Assembly (NCBI GenBank): GCA_017525245.1 | Contig: JAFXTE010000008.1 | Span: forward strand, 1-64,000 | Origin: Bacteroidales bacterium | GTDB taxonomy: Bacteria > Bacteroidota > Bacteroidia > Bacteroidales > WCHB1-69 | Reading direction: 5' to 3' | Length of the DNA stretch: 64,000 bases | In this document: positions 63,028 through 64,000 of the stretch, piece by piece | How positions within the stretch are numbered: position 1 is the first letter of the stretch | How the letters are laid out: every line of letters begins with the position of its first letter | The notes under the pieces: generated by a model | The model's input: the letters and a program-made list of their open reading frames with translations, nothing else | The model's database searches: none | What the model was told of the DNA's origin: nothing | Program-made: the position numbers and the translations under genes

Positions 63028-64000
63028 ATGAAAAGCTACCTCAAATTCCTCAGCAGAAACAAACTCTACACCGCCGTGGAGGCGGTGGGACTGGTGGTGA
63101 GCCTCGCGTTCGTGATTCTGATCGGCAACTACGTGTGGCAGCAGTACGCCATCTCTCATTCCACCCCTGACGGTGAACGTGTCTATGCCGTGAGCGCTGA
63201 CAACTACTTCTTCGGACTCTCGTGGTGGGACAAAGCCTGCTTCGAGGAGGAAATTCCCGAGGTGGAGACGGCCTGCCGGATAGGCTCTACCGACGAAGAT
63301 GCCATTGTCACGTATAAAGGCGAACCATTTAATGCCATTGTGACGTATGGAGACCCAGAGCTGTTCGAAATTTTCTCAGACCACCCCGTGGTGGATGGCA
63401 GTCTTGAACCTTACCGGTTGAAGGGACAGTGCCTTGTCTCTGAGTCTTTTGCGAAGCGCGTGCTGGGTGAAAACCCTGTGGGCAAGCAGGTCTCGATGCG
63501 TTTTTTTTTCGAGAACGTAGGCGAATACACAGTATGTGGTGTCTATCGTGACTTCACGAACTCGATGATGCCAACCACGGAAGTCCTCCTCAACCCCGAA
63601 TTTGAGCCGACACATGTCGGGAACGTGCCGTTCAGTTCTGTCGGGAATTTCACGACCTTGCTCAAGGTGCACGAAGGCACAGACAGAGAACTGTTTGCCC
63701 AAAAGATAAAAGCTGTCTGCCACAAAAACTACGACCGCATTGGTTTAGTCAAAGATTTTCTCATCTATACGCTACCCGAGGTCTATTTCAACGATAACCA
63801 GTTCCATTTCAAGAGCGGCAGTCGGCAAGTGCTGAGGGTTTTGTCGGTTGTGGTGCTTCTGCTCTTCGTCTCCGCGTTGTTCAACTATATCAACCTGAAC
63901 ATGGCCTTGTCGGGGAAACGGGCCAAGGAGATGGCCACGAGACGTCTTCTCGGCACGCAAAAGTCCAGAATCATATTCAACTATATGGTCGAATCCGTTT
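63028..64000 (+). CDS. MacB/FtsX-type ABC permease 4 (runs off window)
   Basis: A partial gene, open for 324 codons to the window edge. It starts MKSYLKFLSRNKLYTAVEAVG with the same N-terminal helix as the permeases at 54175 and 57495. A MacB-type periplasmic domain follows (GLSWWDKACFEEEIPEVETA, LVSESFAKRVLGENPVGKQV, YTVCGVYRDFTNSM), then the first FtsX helices with LFNYINLNMALSGKRAKEMATRRLLGTQK. The second half is expected beyond 64000. Separated from permease 3 by the opposite-strand cassette and a REP-like element, so it may be in a different transcript. Confidence 0.85.
   Translation, partial: MKSYLKFLSRNKLYTAVEAVGLVVSLAFVILIGNYVWQQYAISHSTPDGERVYAVSADNYFFGLSWWDKACFEEEIPEVETACRIGSTDEDAIVTYKGEPFNAIVTYGDPELFEIFSDHPVVDGSLEPYRLKGQCLVSESFAKRVLGENPVGKQVSMRFFFENVGEYTVCGVYRDFTNSMMPTTEVLLNPEFEPTHVGNVPFSSVGNFTTLLKVHEGTDRELFAQKIKAVCHKNYDRIGLVKDFLIYTLPEVYFNDNQFHFKSGSRQVLRVLSVVVLLLFVSALFNYINLNMALSGKRAKEMATRRLLGTQKSRIIFNYMVESV

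Overview
The window looks like a chromosomal segment of a member of the Bacteroidota, most likely an uncultured or gut-type Bacteroidales. The signs are: many TAnnTTTG '-7' promoter boxes and almost no Shine-Dalgarno sequences; a secreted protein with a type IX secretion C-terminal sorting domain; SusB-like GH97 and the GDE/GT/GH57 alpha-glucan gene set; a TamL-like lipoprotein, DUF4230 and DUF6913 families; and REP-like palindromes and degenerate short tandem repeats in most intergenic gaps. No rRNA, tRNA, CRISPR array, insertion sequence with transposase, or phage module was recognised.

Layout. 1-6.7 kb: DUF1846 protein, S41 peptidase, a small junkyard of gene remnants (an N-terminal scrap of a small membrane gene, an internally deleted EFR1-type flavodoxin/ferredoxin gene, an unidentified C-terminal fragment), a YjbR-type protein, an A/T-rich toxin-antitoxin-like pair and the rRNA methyltransferase RlmI. 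6.7-23.4 kb: an exported arginine-deiminase-like protein, an M48 peptidase joined to a beta-barrel, a lipoprotein, an OMP, a beta-helix protein, a SusB-type GH97, two DUF4230 proteins, TerC, a thioredoxin-like protein and Nnr. 23.5-32 kb: a T9SS-secreted modular protein, then the alpha-glucan operon (debranching enzyme, glycosyltransferase, GH57) and maf. 32-38 kb (minus): iorA-iorB-mreC-mreD-tamL-like. 38-48 kb: a FecCD permease, an OMP, a zinc-type P-type ATPase with a Fur/Zur-like regulator, dapA-DUF6913, clpC, kdsC-like and a DnaJ-domain protein.

48.7-64 kb is the most distinctive part: a sigma-54 response regulator and a short histidine kinase, followed by a TolC-HlyD pair, four MacB/FtsX-type permeases (the last runs off the window) and one stand-alone ATPase. 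Both transcription units of this transporter carry a predicted sigma-54 -24/-12 promoter. Each has an array of four TGTAA/TTACA half-sites upstream, centred exactly 73 bp before the -24 GG in both cases. I infer one two-component-controlled tripartite export regulon with multiple permeases, resembling MacAB-TolC but with the permease and ATPase as separate proteins.

Three families of palindromic repeat elements run through the window: a 28-bp palindrome (six copies, one read in frame inside GH97 and one supplying a stop codon), a ~70-nt three-hairpin element placed just before start codons, and a third element seen twice. They are the main non-coding structure here.
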